Both the position numbers and the translations under genes were made by a program. The notes beneath the pieces were generated by a model that ran no database searches, was not told where the DNA came from, and worked only from the letters and a program-made list of their open reading frames with translations. A stretch of DNA of 64,000 nucleotides from Betaproteobacteria bacterium (GTDB lineage Bacteria > Pseudomonadota > Gammaproteobacteria > Burkholderiales > Casimicrobiaceae). The stretch's first letter is position 1, and the number at the start of each line of letters is the position of its first letter. Below, piece by piece: positions 49,166-57,197 of this stretch. The stretch lies in NCBI GenBank assembly GCA_016720425.1, contig JADKKQ010000013.1, positions 62,001 through 126,000 on the forward strand. The letters are read 5' to 3'.

Positions 49166-50182
49166 TCACGCGGGCACGATGCCCAGCGCCGCGAACAGCG
49201 CCTGGTCGGCGTCGACGTCGGGATTGCCGGTGGTCAGCAGCCGGTCGCCGTAGAAGATCGAGTTGGCGCCGGCGAGGAAGCACAGCGCCTGGCCGGCGTC
49301 ACCGAGCTCGCGCCGGCCGGCGGACAGCCGCACCAGCGCCTTGGGCATCGTGATCCGCGCGACGGCGATGGTGCGGACGAACTCGAAGGCGTCGAGCGCG
49401 GCGACCCCACCCAGCCGCTCGTGCAGCGGCGTCCCCTCGACCTGGACGAGGTTGTTGATCGGCACCGACTCCGGGTACGGCTCCATGTTCGCGAGTTCGG
49501 CCACCAGCGCGGCGCGTTGCCGCCGCGATTCGCCCATGCCGACGATGCCGCCGCAGCAGACGTTGATGCCCGCGGAGCGGACGCGCTGCAGCGTGTCGAG
49601 CCGGTCCTGGTACTGGCGGGTGGTGATCACTTCGCCGTAGTACTCGGGCGCGGTGTCGAGGTTGTGGTTGTAGTAGTCGAGGCCCGCGTCGCGCAGCTGT
49701 TCCGCCTGCCCTTCCTTCAGCATGCCGAGCGTGCAGCAGGTCTCGAGGCCCAGCGCCTTGACCTCGCGCACCATCTCCAGCACCGGCTCGAGGTCGCGCT
49801 GCTTCGGGCCGCGCCACGCGGCACCCATGCAGAAGCGCGTCGCGCCCTGCGCCTTGGCAGCGGCGGCCGTCGTGCGCACGGTCGCGAGATCGAGCAACGG
49901 CGTCTCCTCGACGACGGCGCCGTGGCGCTTCGCCTGCGAGCAGTAGCCGCAGTCCTCGGCGCAGCCCCCGGTCTTGATCGACAGCAGCGTCGACAGCTGG
50001 ACCGTGTTGGCGGCGTGGTGCTGGCGGTGCACCTGCTGCGCGCGGAACAGCAGATCGGCGAACGGCAGCGCGAACAGCGCCTCGACCTCGTCGACCGCCC
50101 AGCGTCCGCCGCCGACCGGACGCAGCTCCGGCGGCGGCGAGGATTGCGGCTGGATCGGGATCGTCCGTTCGAGCGATGGCAT
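49166..50182 (-). CDS. bioB: Biotin synthase
   Basis: A 338-residue radical-SAM enzyme that inserts sulfur into dethiobiotin. The 4Fe-4S cluster Cys are 74, 78 and 81 (GGCAEDCGYCSQAKRHG). Other family motifs are FCMGAAWRGP, ETCCTLGMLKEGQAEQLRDA, YYNHNLDTAPEYY, NVCCGGIVGMGESRRQR and INNLVQVEGTPL. ATG 50182 fits the usual N-terminus; an earlier ATG at 50260 adds 26 residues of doubtful value. It is first in the biotin operon, behind a BirA-like operator, and divergent from comF. Confidence 0.97.
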   Translation of the reverse strand: MPSLERTIPIQPQSSPPPELRPVGGGRWAVDEVEALFALPFADLLFRAQQVHRQHHAANTVQLSTLLSIKTGGCAEDCGYCSQAKRHGAVVEETPLLDLATVRTTAAAAKAQGATRFCMGAAWRGPKQRDLEPVLEMVREVKALGLETCCTLGMLKEGQAEQLRDAGLDYYNHNLDTAPEYYGEVITTRQYQDRLDTLQRVRSAGINVCCGGIVGMGESRRQRAALVAELANMEPYPESVPINNLVQVEGTPLHERLGGVAALDAFEFVRTIAVARITMPKALVRLSAGRRELGDAGQALCFLAGANSIFYGDRLLTTGNPDVDADQALFAALGIVPA

Positions 50183-50245
50183 GGCGGGGCAACTCGGCGT
50201 TGAATGGAAGGGAATCGCGGGCAGCACGATCGCAAAACGCAGCGC

Positions 50246-50274
50246 AGTGTCGAGGGGCACCCCAGCATTGTCAA
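50246..50274 (-). promoter_or_regulatory. Predicted bioB promoter
   Basis: On the minus strand, a perfect -35 TTGACA (50274-50269), a 17-base spacer and a weak -10 GACACT (50251-50246). The -35 box lies within one arm of the inverted repeat described next, so a bound repressor would block it. Confidence 0.55.
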
Positions 50275-50299
50275 ATCCACGACGGGCGACGTTTTACAA
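50268..50299. promoter_or_regulatory. BirA-like biotin operator
   Basis: TTGTCAAA (50268-50275), 16 bases, then TTTTACAA (50292-50299). The arms match as an inverted repeat at 7 of 8 positions and agree closely with the BirA operator arms TTGTAAAC and GTTTACAA at about the known spacing. It overlaps the -35 of bioB in the bioB/comF divergent gap. Control of the whole biotin operon by biotinyl-AMP-bound BirA is the natural reading. Confidence 0.65.
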
Positions 50300-51068
50300 C
50301 GCCATTGCGCAGGGCGCGGCGCTCGCCACCCGGGCGGCGCAGACGGCGCGATGGCAGGCCCGGCTGCAGGCGCGACGGCTGTTGCCGCAGAGCTGCGCGC
50401 TGTGTGCTGCACCGACCCCCGACGCGCTGGTCTGCGCCGCCTGCGCGGCGGCGCTGCCGACCCTCCGCGACGCCTGCCCGCGCTGCGCGCTGCCGTCGAC
50501 CGCGGGCGTACCCTGCGGCGCCTGTCTCGCGCAGCCGCCGCCGTTCGACGCCACGATCGCCGCCCACGCCTACGCGTTCCCGGTCGATCGCCTGTTGCAG
50601 GCGCTGAAGTACAACGGCCGGCTGGCGCTGGCCGATTGGGCGGCGGCGGCGCTGGCGGCGCGGGTGCGGGCCGGGCGCGTCCCGCCGGCAGCGCTCGCCG
50701 GCTCGTCGCCGCCGCTGCTGGTGCCGCTGCCCCTCGCGCCGGCGCGGCAGCGGCAGCGCGGCTTCAACCAGGCGCAGGAGATCGCCCGCGAGCTCGGCCG
50801 CCTGCTGGCACTTCCGGTCGCGCCCGCGCTGCTGCGCACGCGGACGACGCCGCCCCAGGCGGATCTGCCCTGGGCCGAGCGGGTGCGCAACGTCCGCGGC
50901 GCCTTCGCCGCCCGCGATCGCCTCGACGGCGCGCACGTCGTCCTCGTCGACGACGTGATGACCACCGGCGCGACGCTCGCCGCGGCGGCCACGGCCGCCC
51001 GGGCCGCCGGCGCGGCGCGCGTCGAGTGCTGGGTCGTCGCGCGCACGCTGCCGCAGGCGCAATCGTGA
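50268..51068 (+). CDS. comF: ComF family phosphoribosyltransferase-like protein
   Basis: From TTG 50268 the product is 266 residues. It has a four-cysteine zinc site in two pairs (SCALC and VCAACAAALP, then CPRCALP and CGACLAQPP). FPVDRLLQALKYNGRLALAD, PLPLAPARQRQRGFNQAQEI and the PRPP loop VVLVDDVMTTGATLAAAATA complete the ComF pattern. ComF is linked to DNA uptake or handling of single-stranded DNA. The start is uncertain: no ATG or GTG exists in frame before the zinc site. TTG 50268 lies in the BirA-like operator and TTG 50382 is the only other choice. It is coupled to trmL (40 bases or fewer). Confidence 0.82.
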   Translation: MSNPRRATFYNAIAQGAALATRAAQTARWQARLQARRLLPQSCALCAAPTPDALVCAACAAALPTLRDACPRCALPSTAGVPCGACLAQPPPFDATIAAHAYAFPVDRLLQALKYNGRLALADWAAAALAARVRAGRVPPAALAGSSPPLLVPLPLAPARQRQRGFNQAQEIARELGRLLALPVAPALLRTRTTPPQADLPWAERVRNVRGAFAARDRLDGAHVVLVDDVMTTGATLAAAATAARAAGAARVECWVVARTLPQAQS

Positions 51069-51108
51069 GACGATGCCGACGTCGCAGGTCCCGCGTTCCG
51101 AGCCGCCC

Positions 51109-51606
51109 ATGCCGCCCGCCTTTGCCGTCGTCCTCGTCCAGCCCGAGATTCCCCCCAACACCGGCAACGTCATCCGCCTCACCGCCAACACCGGCACCGA
51201 GCTGCACCTGGTCCGGCCGCTGGGATTCCGGATGGACGATCGCGAGCTGCGGCGCGCCGGGCTCGACTATCACGAGTACGCGCGAGTCCAAGTGCACGCC
51301 GATTTCGCCGCCTGCCGGACCGCGCTCGACGCCGGCGGCCCGCGCCGCTGGTTCGCGTTCACCACCCGCGCCGCGCGCTCGCTGTACGACGCGCGCTTCA
51401 CTCCGGGCGACGTGCTGGTGTTCGGCTGCGAAACCGCCGGGCTCGCCGACCACCTGCTCGACGGCTTCCCCGACCCGCGGCGGCTGCGCATCCCCATGCG
51501 GCCGCAGATGCGCAGCATCAATCTCTCCAACGCGGTGGCGGTCGCCGTCTACGAAGCCTGGCGGCAGTCCGGATTCGCCGGTGCCGCGCCGGGCGCCCCC
51601 GACTGA
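51109..51606 (+). CDS. trmL: tRNA (cytidine(34)-2'-O)-methyltransferase TrmL
   Basis: A 165-residue SPOUT (knotted) methyltransferase. Motif 1 is VVLVQPEIPPNTGNVIRLTA and FRMDDRELRRAGLDYHEY is the TrmL hallmark. Motif 2 has VLVFGCETAGLAD and motif 3 IPMRPQMRSINLSNAVAVAVYEAW. It methylates the wobble ribose of certain tRNAs. ATG 51109 matches the family N-terminus; ATG 51073, only 4 bases after the comF stop, adds 12 residues and may be used if coupled. It ends 19 bases from the convergent gpsA. Confidence 0.93.
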   Translation: MPPAFAVVLVQPEIPPNTGNVIRLTANTGTELHLVRPLGFRMDDRELRRAGLDYHEYARVQVHADFAACRTALDAGGPRRWFAFTTRAARSLYDARFTPGDVLVFGCETAGLADHLLDGFPDPRRLRIPMRPQMRSINLSNAVAVAVYEAWRQSGFAGAAPGAPD

Positions 51607-51625
51607 GAGGCGGACAGTCCTTCGC

Positions 51626-52648
51626 TCAGTGCCGTTCGGCGCGCGGCTCGCGCCGCAGCAGCGACAGCACCGCGTCGCGCGGCGGCAGGTCCTCGAACAG
51701 CGTCCGGTAGACGGCGTCGCAGATCGGCATGTCGACGGCAAGATGCCGCGCCAGTCCGCGCAGCATCCGGGCGGCGGCCACTCCTTCGGCGACGTGGCCG
51801 AGCTGCGGCAGGATGTCGGCGAGGCGTCGTCCCTCGGCCAGCGCCAGCCCGACCCGCCGGTTGCGCGACAGGTCGCCGGTGCAGGTCAGCACGAGGTCGC
51901 CCAGGCCCGCGAGCCCCATCAGCGTGCTGCGCTGCCCGCCCAGCGCCTCCGACAGGCGCCCGGTCTCGGCGAGCCCGCGGGTGATCAGCGCCGCGCGCGC
52001 GTTGTTGCCGAAGCCCAGCCCGTCGCTGGCGCCGGCGGCGATGGCCAGCACGTTCTTCACCGCGCCGCCGACCTCGACGCCGGCGATGTCGTCGCTTGCA
52101 TAGACGCGCAGCGCGTCGCCGCGCAGCCGCGACGCGACTTGCTCCGCCACCTCGCCGGCGGTCGCGGCCACGGCGACCGCCGTGGGCAGCCCGGCGGCGA
52201 CTTCCTCGGCGAAGCTCGGTCCGGAGATCACGCCGACGGGCGCCGGCCACAGCGGCGCCACGACCTGGTGCGGCAGCGCGGCCCCGCCCGGCACCGCGGG
52301 CGCTTCGACGAAGCCCTTCGACAGCCAGACCAGCGGGGCGCGCAGACCAGCCGCCAGCAGCTCGCGGGCGAGCCCCGGCAGCGCGGCCACCGGCGGGGCG
52401 GCGATCAGCAGTTCGGCGTCCGCGAGGTCGTCGAGCCCTGCGGTCACGGCCAGCGCAGGGGGCAAGGCGACGCCGGGCAGGTACCGCGCGTTGACCCGTT
52501 CGCTCGCCATCGCGGCCGCCTGCGCCGGATCGCGCGCCCAGAGGACCGTCGACGAGCCCTCGCGCCGCGCGAGGTGCAGCGCGAGCGCCGTTCCCCAGGC
52601 CCCGGCGCCGACGACTGCGATGCGCGCGCGCAGTCCGCCCGGGGTCAA
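51626..52648 (-). CDS. gpsA: Glycerol-3-phosphate dehydrogenase [NAD(P)+]
   Basis: A 340-residue enzyme making glycerol-3-phosphate for phospholipids. It has the nucleotide site IAVVGAGAWGTALALHLARR, LVWLSKGF, GVISGPSFAEEVAAGLPTAV, catalytic Lys in VGGAVKNVLAIAAGASDGLG, and ARAALITRGLAETGRLSEAL. The start is TTG 52648, which overlaps the stop of the SH3 gene (TTGA); no ATG lies close enough. Neighbours secB and grxC are its usual partners in betaproteobacteria. Confidence 0.95.
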   Translation of the reverse strand: MTPGGLRARIAVVGAGAWGTALALHLARREGSSTVLWARDPAQAAAMASERVNARYLPGVALPPALAVTAGLDDLADAELLIAAPPVAALPGLARELLAAGLRAPLVWLSKGFVEAPAVPGGAALPHQVVAPLWPAPVGVISGPSFAEEVAAGLPTAVAVAATAGEVAEQVASRLRGDALRVYASDDIAGVEVGGAVKNVLAIAAGASDGLGFGNNARAALITRGLAETGRLSEALGGQRSTLMGLAGLGDLVLTCTGDLSRNRRVGLALAEGRRLADILPQLGHVAEGVAAARMLRGLARHLAVDMPICDAVYRTLFEDLPPRDAVLSLLRREPRAERH

Positions 52649-53148
52649 AGCCCGAACACCTGCGCGACCCGGACGAAACCGGTCTGTCCGTCGCGGTGGC
52701 GGACCTTGACCCAGCCCGGGCTCGCGGTCGCCGACGCCGACGTCACCGCCTCGGCGGGTTCGAGCAGCACGTTGAGTTCCGCCCGGAACACCAGCGGCGC
52801 AGCCTCGTCGGGGCTCGCCCGGATCTCGGCGAGCGGCACGCGGACGACCAGCGTCCGGCGCTCGGCCAGCGTCTTCTTCTCGACCCAGCCGATCGTGCCG
52901 CCGACGTCGCGGACCTTGGTCCAGTTCTCCAGTGCGACGATGACTTCGAGCGGGGTGTCGCGGCCGAGCACGAACAGCGCCTTGGCCCGCGTCGACGGCG
53001 CGTCGTAGAGGACCGTCGCCGGCTCCGCGGTCGAGCGGAACTCCAGCGCCGCGACCGTCGCCGCCGCGCCGGCGCAGGCGAGCGCGACCAGGATGACGCC
53101 GAGCCGACCGGTGGCGCGCCGCCGCAGGCCGGACAGGGGCAGCGTCAT
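52645..53148 (-). CDS. SH3-domain periplasmic or membrane-anchored protein
   Basis: A 167-residue protein. One N-terminal hydrophobic segment (residues 17-35) serves as anchor or signal. Two bacterial SH3-like folds follow: STAEPATVLYDAPSTRAKAL to NWTKVRDVGGTIGWVEKKTL, and PLAEIRASPDEAAPLVFRAE to GWVKVRHRDGQTGFVRV. Such domains bind cell-wall or protein ligands. The gene sits between gpsA and secB; its role is unknown. Confidence 0.8.
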   Translation of the reverse strand: MTLPLSGLRRRATGRLGVILVALACAGAAATVAALEFRSTAEPATVLYDAPSTRAKALFVLGRDTPLEVIVALENWTKVRDVGGTIGWVEKKTLAERRTLVVRVPLAEIRASPDEAAPLVFRAELNVLLEPAEAVTSASATASPGWVKVRHRDGQTGFVRVAQVFGL

Positions 53149-53161
53149 CGGCGGCGTCGCG

Positions 53162-53632
53162 TCAGTTGGTGACGGCGGGCGCTTGGGCCTGTGCCTGCGC
53201 CAGTTGCTGCTGGTAGAGCGCGTCGAAGTTGATCGGCGCCAGGTGCACGGGCGGGAAACCGGCGCGGGTGATCGCGTCGGCCAGCGTCTCGCGCACGTAC
53301 GGAAACAGCACCGTCGGGCAGTTGATCGCGATCACCTGCTGCATGTGCTCGGGCGGCACGCCGCGGATGGTGAACACGCCTGCCTGCGCGGCCTCGACCA
53401 GGAACAGCGTCTTGTCGCCGGCCTTGGCGGTCAGCGTGACCGTCAGCACGCATTCGTAGATGTCGGGCTCGACCTGCTCGCCGCGCGTGCGCAGCCCGAC
53501 CTCGACCTGCGGCGCCTCCTGGGTCAGGAAGGACTTCGGCGCGCCGGGGTTCTCCAGCGAGAGGTCCTTGACGTAGATCTTGTCGATCGTGAATACCGGC
53601 CCCTGGGGGGCGCTTTGCTGGGCTTCGGCCAT
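53162..53632 (-). CDS. secB: Protein-export chaperone SecB
   Basis: A 156-residue tetrameric chaperone that keeps preproteins unfolded for SecA. It has FTIDKIYVKDLSLENPGAPK, VEVGLRTRGEQVEPDIYECV, FLVEAAQAGVFTIRGVPPEH and VIAINCPTVLFPYVRETLAD. ATG 53632 is chosen over an earlier start at 53668 because it matches the family N-terminus. It is 62 bases after grxC and 13 bases before the SH3 gene. Confidence 0.97.
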   Translation of the reverse strand: MAEAQQSAPQGPVFTIDKIYVKDLSLENPGAPKSFLTQEAPQVEVGLRTRGEQVEPDIYECVLTVTLTAKAGDKTLFLVEAAQAGVFTIRGVPPEHMQQVIAINCPTVLFPYVRETLADAITRAGFPPVHLAPINFDALYQQQLAQAQAQAPAVTN

Positions 53633-53694
53633 GGTGCGGTCTTTCGCTTGGGAAGTGGGACCGCGCATTTTACCCCACGCGGCGCGCCCCGGTG

Positions 53695-53970
53695 TCAGGC
53701 GGGCGGGGTCGGCGCGCCGGCGAGCAGCGGATCGAGCCGCCCGGAGCGATCGAGCGCGACGAGATCGTCGTAGCCCCCGACGTGAAACTCGTCGATGTAG
53801 ATCTGCGGCACCGTCCGCCGGCCGGTCCGGCGCATCATGTCCTCGCGGACCGCGGGGTCGAGGTCGACACGGACCTTGGCGATGTCGGCGACGCCCTTGG
53901 ACTTCAGCAGCCGCTCGGCCTGGATGCAGTACGGGCAGACGGCGGTCGCGTACATGGTGATCTGCGGCAT
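53695..53970 (-). CDS. grxC: Glutaredoxin 3
   Basis: A 91-residue thiol oxidoreductase with the CPYC active site (residues 12-15), VRVDLDPAVREDMMRRTGRR, TVPQIYIDEFHVGGYDDLVA and the cis-Pro loop. It reduces disulfides and glutathione mixed disulfides in the cytoplasm. ATG 53970 is one base after the rhodanese stop, so the pair is co-translated. Confidence 0.96.
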   Translation of the reverse strand: MPQITMYATAVCPYCIQAERLLKSKGVADIAKVRVDLDPAVREDMMRRTGRRTVPQIYIDEFHVGGYDDLVALDRSGRLDPLLAGAPTPPA

Positions 53971-53971
53971 G

Positions 53972-54382
53972 TCACTTCTCCACCGGCAGCCCGGCGTCCT
54001 TCCACGCGTTGTAGCCGCCGTGGAGGTTGTAGATGTCGGTGAAGCCCATCCGCGCCAGCGCCGCGCCGGCCATGCGGCTGCGGTTGCCGCGGGCACAATA
54101 GGCGACGACCGGCCGGGAGGTCAGCTTGGCCAGCTCCGCGGCCCGGCTGTCGAGCTGTGACAGCGGGATGTGGATCGCCTTGGGCAATCGGCCGCCCTCG
54201 TACTCCTTGGTTTCGCGGACGTCGAGCAGCACGGCGTCCTGCGTGTTGATGAGGTGCGTGACGTTGAGGTTGCCGACGTCCTTCATCGGCGAAAAGCGCC
54301 GCTGGACCAGCGGCCAGATGAGCATGGCGCCGGACAGGAACAGCACGAGGAGCAACAGCCAGTTGTTTTGGATGAAGGACAT
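53972..54382 (-). CDS. Membrane-anchored rhodanese-like sulfurtransferase
   Basis: A 136-residue protein with an N-terminal helix (LLLLVLFLSGAMLIWPLV). The rhodanese domain has VLLDVRETKEYEGGRLPKAI, the cysteine loop VVAYCARGNRSRMAGAALAR and NLHGGYNAWKDAGLPVEK. The active Cys sits at about residue 97. It probably moves sulfur at the membrane. It is divergent from the envC-like gene; the phosphoglycerate mutase gene often found between them in betaproteobacteria is absent. Confidence 0.9.
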   Translation of the reverse strand: MSFIQNNWLLLLVLFLSGAMLIWPLVQRRFSPMKDVGNLNVTHLINTQDAVLLDVRETKEYEGGRLPKAIHIPLSQLDSRAAELAKLTSRPVVAYCARGNRSRMAGAALARMGFTDIYNLHGGYNAWKDAGLPVEK

Positions 54383-54416
54383 GGATTCCGGAACGGGTCG
54401 GGATGCGGGCGAAGCG

Positions 54417-54422
54417 TAAAAT
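54417..54422 (+). promoter_or_regulatory. Possible -10 box of the envC-ctp operon
   Basis: TAAAAT (5 of 6) in a small AT-rich island within very GC-rich DNA. It implies a start near 54429 and a 40-base leader to GTG 54469. No clear -35. On the other strand the same island reads TATCAT. Confidence 0.4.
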
Positions 54423-54468
54423 GATAGCGCATGCGGGGTCCGCGGACGGATTCACCGGGCGCCGAGCG

Positions 54469-55671
54469 GTGACGACGCCCGCCGCCGGCCGCGTGGGCGC
54501 GGGTCCTCGCCGCGCCGGGGCGGGGCCCGGCGCGGGCGCCGCGGAGGCCGATGCCGCCGGCGACGCCCGGGCGCTGGAAGCCCGACGGCAGGAGTTGAGA
54601 TCGCGCGTCGCGGCGGTGCAGCGCGAGCTCGCCGCCGCCGAGACCTCGCGCGCCGACGCGGCCGACGCGCTGCAGACCTCGGCGCTGGCGATTTCCGACG
54701 CCAACCGCCGCCTCCACGACCTTGCTGCCGAGCGCAGGAGAATCGTGGCGGCGCTCGCGAAGCTCGACGCCGAGCGCAGCGCGCTGGCCGTGCAGGTGCG
54801 CGGCGAGCAGACGCTGCTCGCCCGGCTGCTCGCCCGGCAACAGCGCGGCAGCGAGCACGACTGGCTGAAACTGCTGCTGTCGGGGCGCGATCCGGGCGAC
54901 ATCAGCCGCCTGCTCCACTATTACCGCGCGATCAGCGAGGCGCGTGCGCGCTCGATCGCCGGCCTGCGGGCGAATCAGCAGCGCGCGCAGGCGCTGGCCG
55001 ACGAGGCGCTGGCGCGGCAGCAGCGCCTCGACGCCCTGGCGCAGGACGAGCAGGCGCAGCGCTCGCTCCTCGAGCAGGGGCGCCGGCAGCAGGCGCAGGT
55101 GCAGGCACGGGTCGCCGCCGACATCCGCCGCCAGCAGCGGGAACTCGATCGCCTGCAGCGCGACGAGGCCCGCCTGGCGCGCCTGCTCGACCGGCTGGCC
55201 GAGTTCGCGCGGAGCCGGCCGCCGCCGGACCGGCCGCCGGACCGGCCGCCCGAGGCCGCCACCGCGCCGGCCGCGGGCAACGGCTTGCGCCGCGGCGGCA
55301 CGCCGATGCCGGTCCGGGGGGAACTTACCGCCCGCTTCGGTGCCCCAAGAGACGGTGGAAAAACGGCCTGGAAGGGTTGGTTCATCCGCTGCACGACCGG
55401 CGAGGAGGTGCGTTCCATCGCCGCCGGTCAGGTCGTCTACGCCGACTGGCTGCGCGGCTTCGGCAACCTGCTGATCGTGGATCACGGTGACGGTTACATG
55501 AGCCTCTACGGCAACAACGACGCGCTGCTCGCGGTCGTCGGTGCGACGGTGCGCGAAGGAGAGGCCATTGCGCAGGCAGGGGCTTCCGGTGGCAGTGCGG
55601 AACCCGGGGTATACTTTGAGATTCGCCATCAGGGCGCGGCCGTCGATCCGGCGACCTGGATCGGCAGATAA
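54469..55671 (+). CDS. EnvC-like LytM (M23) protein, no visible signal peptide
   Basis: A 400-residue protein. Residues 30-255 are coiled coil (ALEARRQELRSRVAAVQREL, LARQQRGSEHDWLKLLLSGR, LHYYRAISEARARSIAGLRA), as in EnvC. Residues 280-400 form a LytM domain: GELTARFGAPRDGG, FIRCTTGEEVRSIAAGQVVY, LLIVDHGDGYMSLYGNN and PGVYFEIRHQGAAVDPATWI. The zinc His and the HxH motif are changed, as in EnvC, so it should activate amidases instead of cutting itself. The N-terminal 30 residues are Gly/Ala/Arg-rich with no hydrophobic core in any frame. GTG 54469 is chosen to follow the -10 box; ATG 54403 and 54421 are alternatives. Confidence 0.8.
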   Translation: MTTPAAGRVGAGPRRAGAGPGAGAAEADAAGDARALEARRQELRSRVAAVQRELAAAETSRADAADALQTSALAISDANRRLHDLAAERRRIVAALAKLDAERSALAVQVRGEQTLLARLLARQQRGSEHDWLKLLLSGRDPGDISRLLHYYRAISEARARSIAGLRANQQRAQALADEALARQQRLDALAQDEQAQRSLLEQGRRQQAQVQARVAADIRRQQRELDRLQRDEARLARLLDRLAEFARSRPPPDRPPDRPPEAATAPAAGNGLRRGGTPMPVRGELTARFGAPRDGGKTAWKGWFIRCTTGEEVRSIAAGQVVYADWLRGFGNLLIVDHGDGYMSLYGNNDALLAVVGATVREGEAIAQAGASGGSAEPGVYFEIRHQGAAVDPATWIGR

Positions 55672-55684
55672 GGGGCACGACGCG

Positions 55685-57106
55685 ATGGGCAACTGGAAAA
55701 AGGCGGGGCTGATCGGATTGGGCGCGGTGCTGGGCGTGCTGCTGTCGCTCAATTTCTCCGCGGTTGCGCAGCGCGAGGCGAAGCTGCCGATCCCCTACGA
55801 GGACCTGCAGCTGCTGTCGGCGGTGTTCGGCAAGATCAAGAGCGACTACGTCGAGCCGGTGTCCGACGAGAAGCTCATCAAGGAAGCCATCAACGGGATG
55901 GTCCGCGGCCTCGACCCGCACTCCGACTTTCTCGACGCCGAGGCCTTCAAGGACCTGCAGATCAGCACCCAGGGCAAGTTCGGCGGGCTGGGGATCGAGG
56001 TCGGCGTCGAGGACGGCGTCGTCCGCGTCGTCTCCCCGATCGAGGACACGCCGGCCTTCCGCGCCGGCATCCAGACCGGCGACCTCATCGTCAAGATCGA
56101 CGACACCGCGACCCGGGGGCTGCCGCTTTCCAAGGCGGTCGACAAGATGCGCGGCAAGCCCGGCACCGACGTGGTGCTGACCATCGTCCGCAAGAGCGCC
56201 GACCAGCCGCTGGTGTTCACGCTGACGCGCGAGGAGATCAACGTCAAGAGCGTGCGCGCGAAGATGCTCGAGCCCGGCTACGGCTACGTCCGCGTGCGCA
56301 GCTTCCAGGAGCGCACCGGCGAGGACCTCGCCAAGGCGCTGAAGGACTTCTACAAGCAGGGCGAGCTGAAGGGCCTCGTGCTCGACGTGCGCTCGGACCC
56401 CGGCGGGCTCCTCAACCAGGCGGTCGCCGTCTCGGCCGCGTTCCTGCCCAAGGACGCCCTCGTCGTCTACACCGACGGCCGCACGCCGGACGCGAAGATG
56501 CGCCTCACCGCGACCAAGGACAACTACACGCGCCGCGGCGACGACTACCTGAAGGACCTGCCGGCGGCGGTGAAGAAGGTGCCGATCGCCGTGCTGGTCG
56601 ACGGCGGCACCGCGTCGGCGTCGGAGATCGTCGCCGGCGCGCTGCAGGACCACAAGCGCGCGACGGTGCTGGGCACGCAGACGTTCGGCAAGGGCTCGGT
56701 GCAGACGATCCTGCCGCTGTCCAACACCGCCGGGCTGAAGCTCACCACCGCCCGCTACTACACGCCGGCCGGCCGGTCGATCCAGGCGAAGGGCATCGAG
56801 CCCGACATCTACGTCGACGACGGTCGCGACTCGAGCAACCGCATCCGCGAAGCCAATCTCGAGCGGCATCTCGAGACCAACAAGGCCGGCGCGCCGACGG
56901 GCCCCGCAGGATCCGCGGCACCGGCCGCGCCGAACGCGCCCGAGGCGGCACCGAAGGACAACAAGTCCGCAGTGCAGCCGCAGCCCCCGCGCTTCGAATT
57001 CGGCGCCGACGACGACTTCCAGCTCGCGCAGGCGATGAACCACCTGAAGGGGCAGCCGGTGATCGCCTCGAACAAGTCGATGGCCGCGCAGGCCAAGCCG
57101 CAATAG
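55685..57106 (+). CDS. Carboxy-terminal processing protease (S41 family)
   Basis: A 473-residue periplasmic protease. It has a signal peptide or anchor at residues 6-28. The PDZ domain at about 95-180 includes FGGLGIEVGVEDGVVRVVSP and GDLIVKIDDTATRGLPLSKA. The catalytic core has LVLDVRSDPGGLLNQAV, Ser in VDGGTASASEIVAGAL (311/313) and Lys336 in QTFGKGSVQT. Residues 395-445 are a low-complexity Ala/Pro linker. It trims C-termini of envelope proteins. It starts 13 bases after the envC-like gene, so one transcript is likely, ending at a clear terminator. Confidence 0.95.
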   Translation: MGNWKKAGLIGLGAVLGVLLSLNFSAVAQREAKLPIPYEDLQLLSAVFGKIKSDYVEPVSDEKLIKEAINGMVRGLDPHSDFLDAEAFKDLQISTQGKFGGLGIEVGVEDGVVRVVSPIEDTPAFRAGIQTGDLIVKIDDTATRGLPLSKAVDKMRGKPGTDVVLTIVRKSADQPLVFTLTREEINVKSVRAKMLEPGYGYVRVRSFQERTGEDLAKALKDFYKQGELKGLVLDVRSDPGGLLNQAVAVSAAFLPKDALVVYTDGRTPDAKMRLTATKDNYTRRGDDYLKDLPAAVKKVPIAVLVDGGTASASEIVAGALQDHKRATVLGTQTFGKGSVQTILPLSNTAGLKLTTARYYTPAGRSIQAKGIEPDIYVDDGRDSSNRIREANLERHLETNKAGAPTGPAGSAAPAAPNAPEAAPKDNKSAVQPQPPRFEFGADDDFQLAQAMNHLKGQPVIASNKSMAAQAKPQ

Positions 57107-57126
57107 GCGCCCGCGGCCGCGAAAAG

Positions 57127-57153
57127 CGCCCGGCGTGCCGGGCGTTTTCGTTT
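57127..57153 (+). terminator. Rho-independent terminator after the S41 protease gene
   Basis: A 7-bp GC stem CGCCCGG/CCGGGCG with loop CGTG (57127-57144), followed by TTTTCGTTT. It lies 21 bases after the stop at 57106. Confidence 0.88.
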
Positions 57154-57197
57154 GCAGCCGCCGCCCCGACCGCACCCCGCCACCGGAACCCCCGCCG

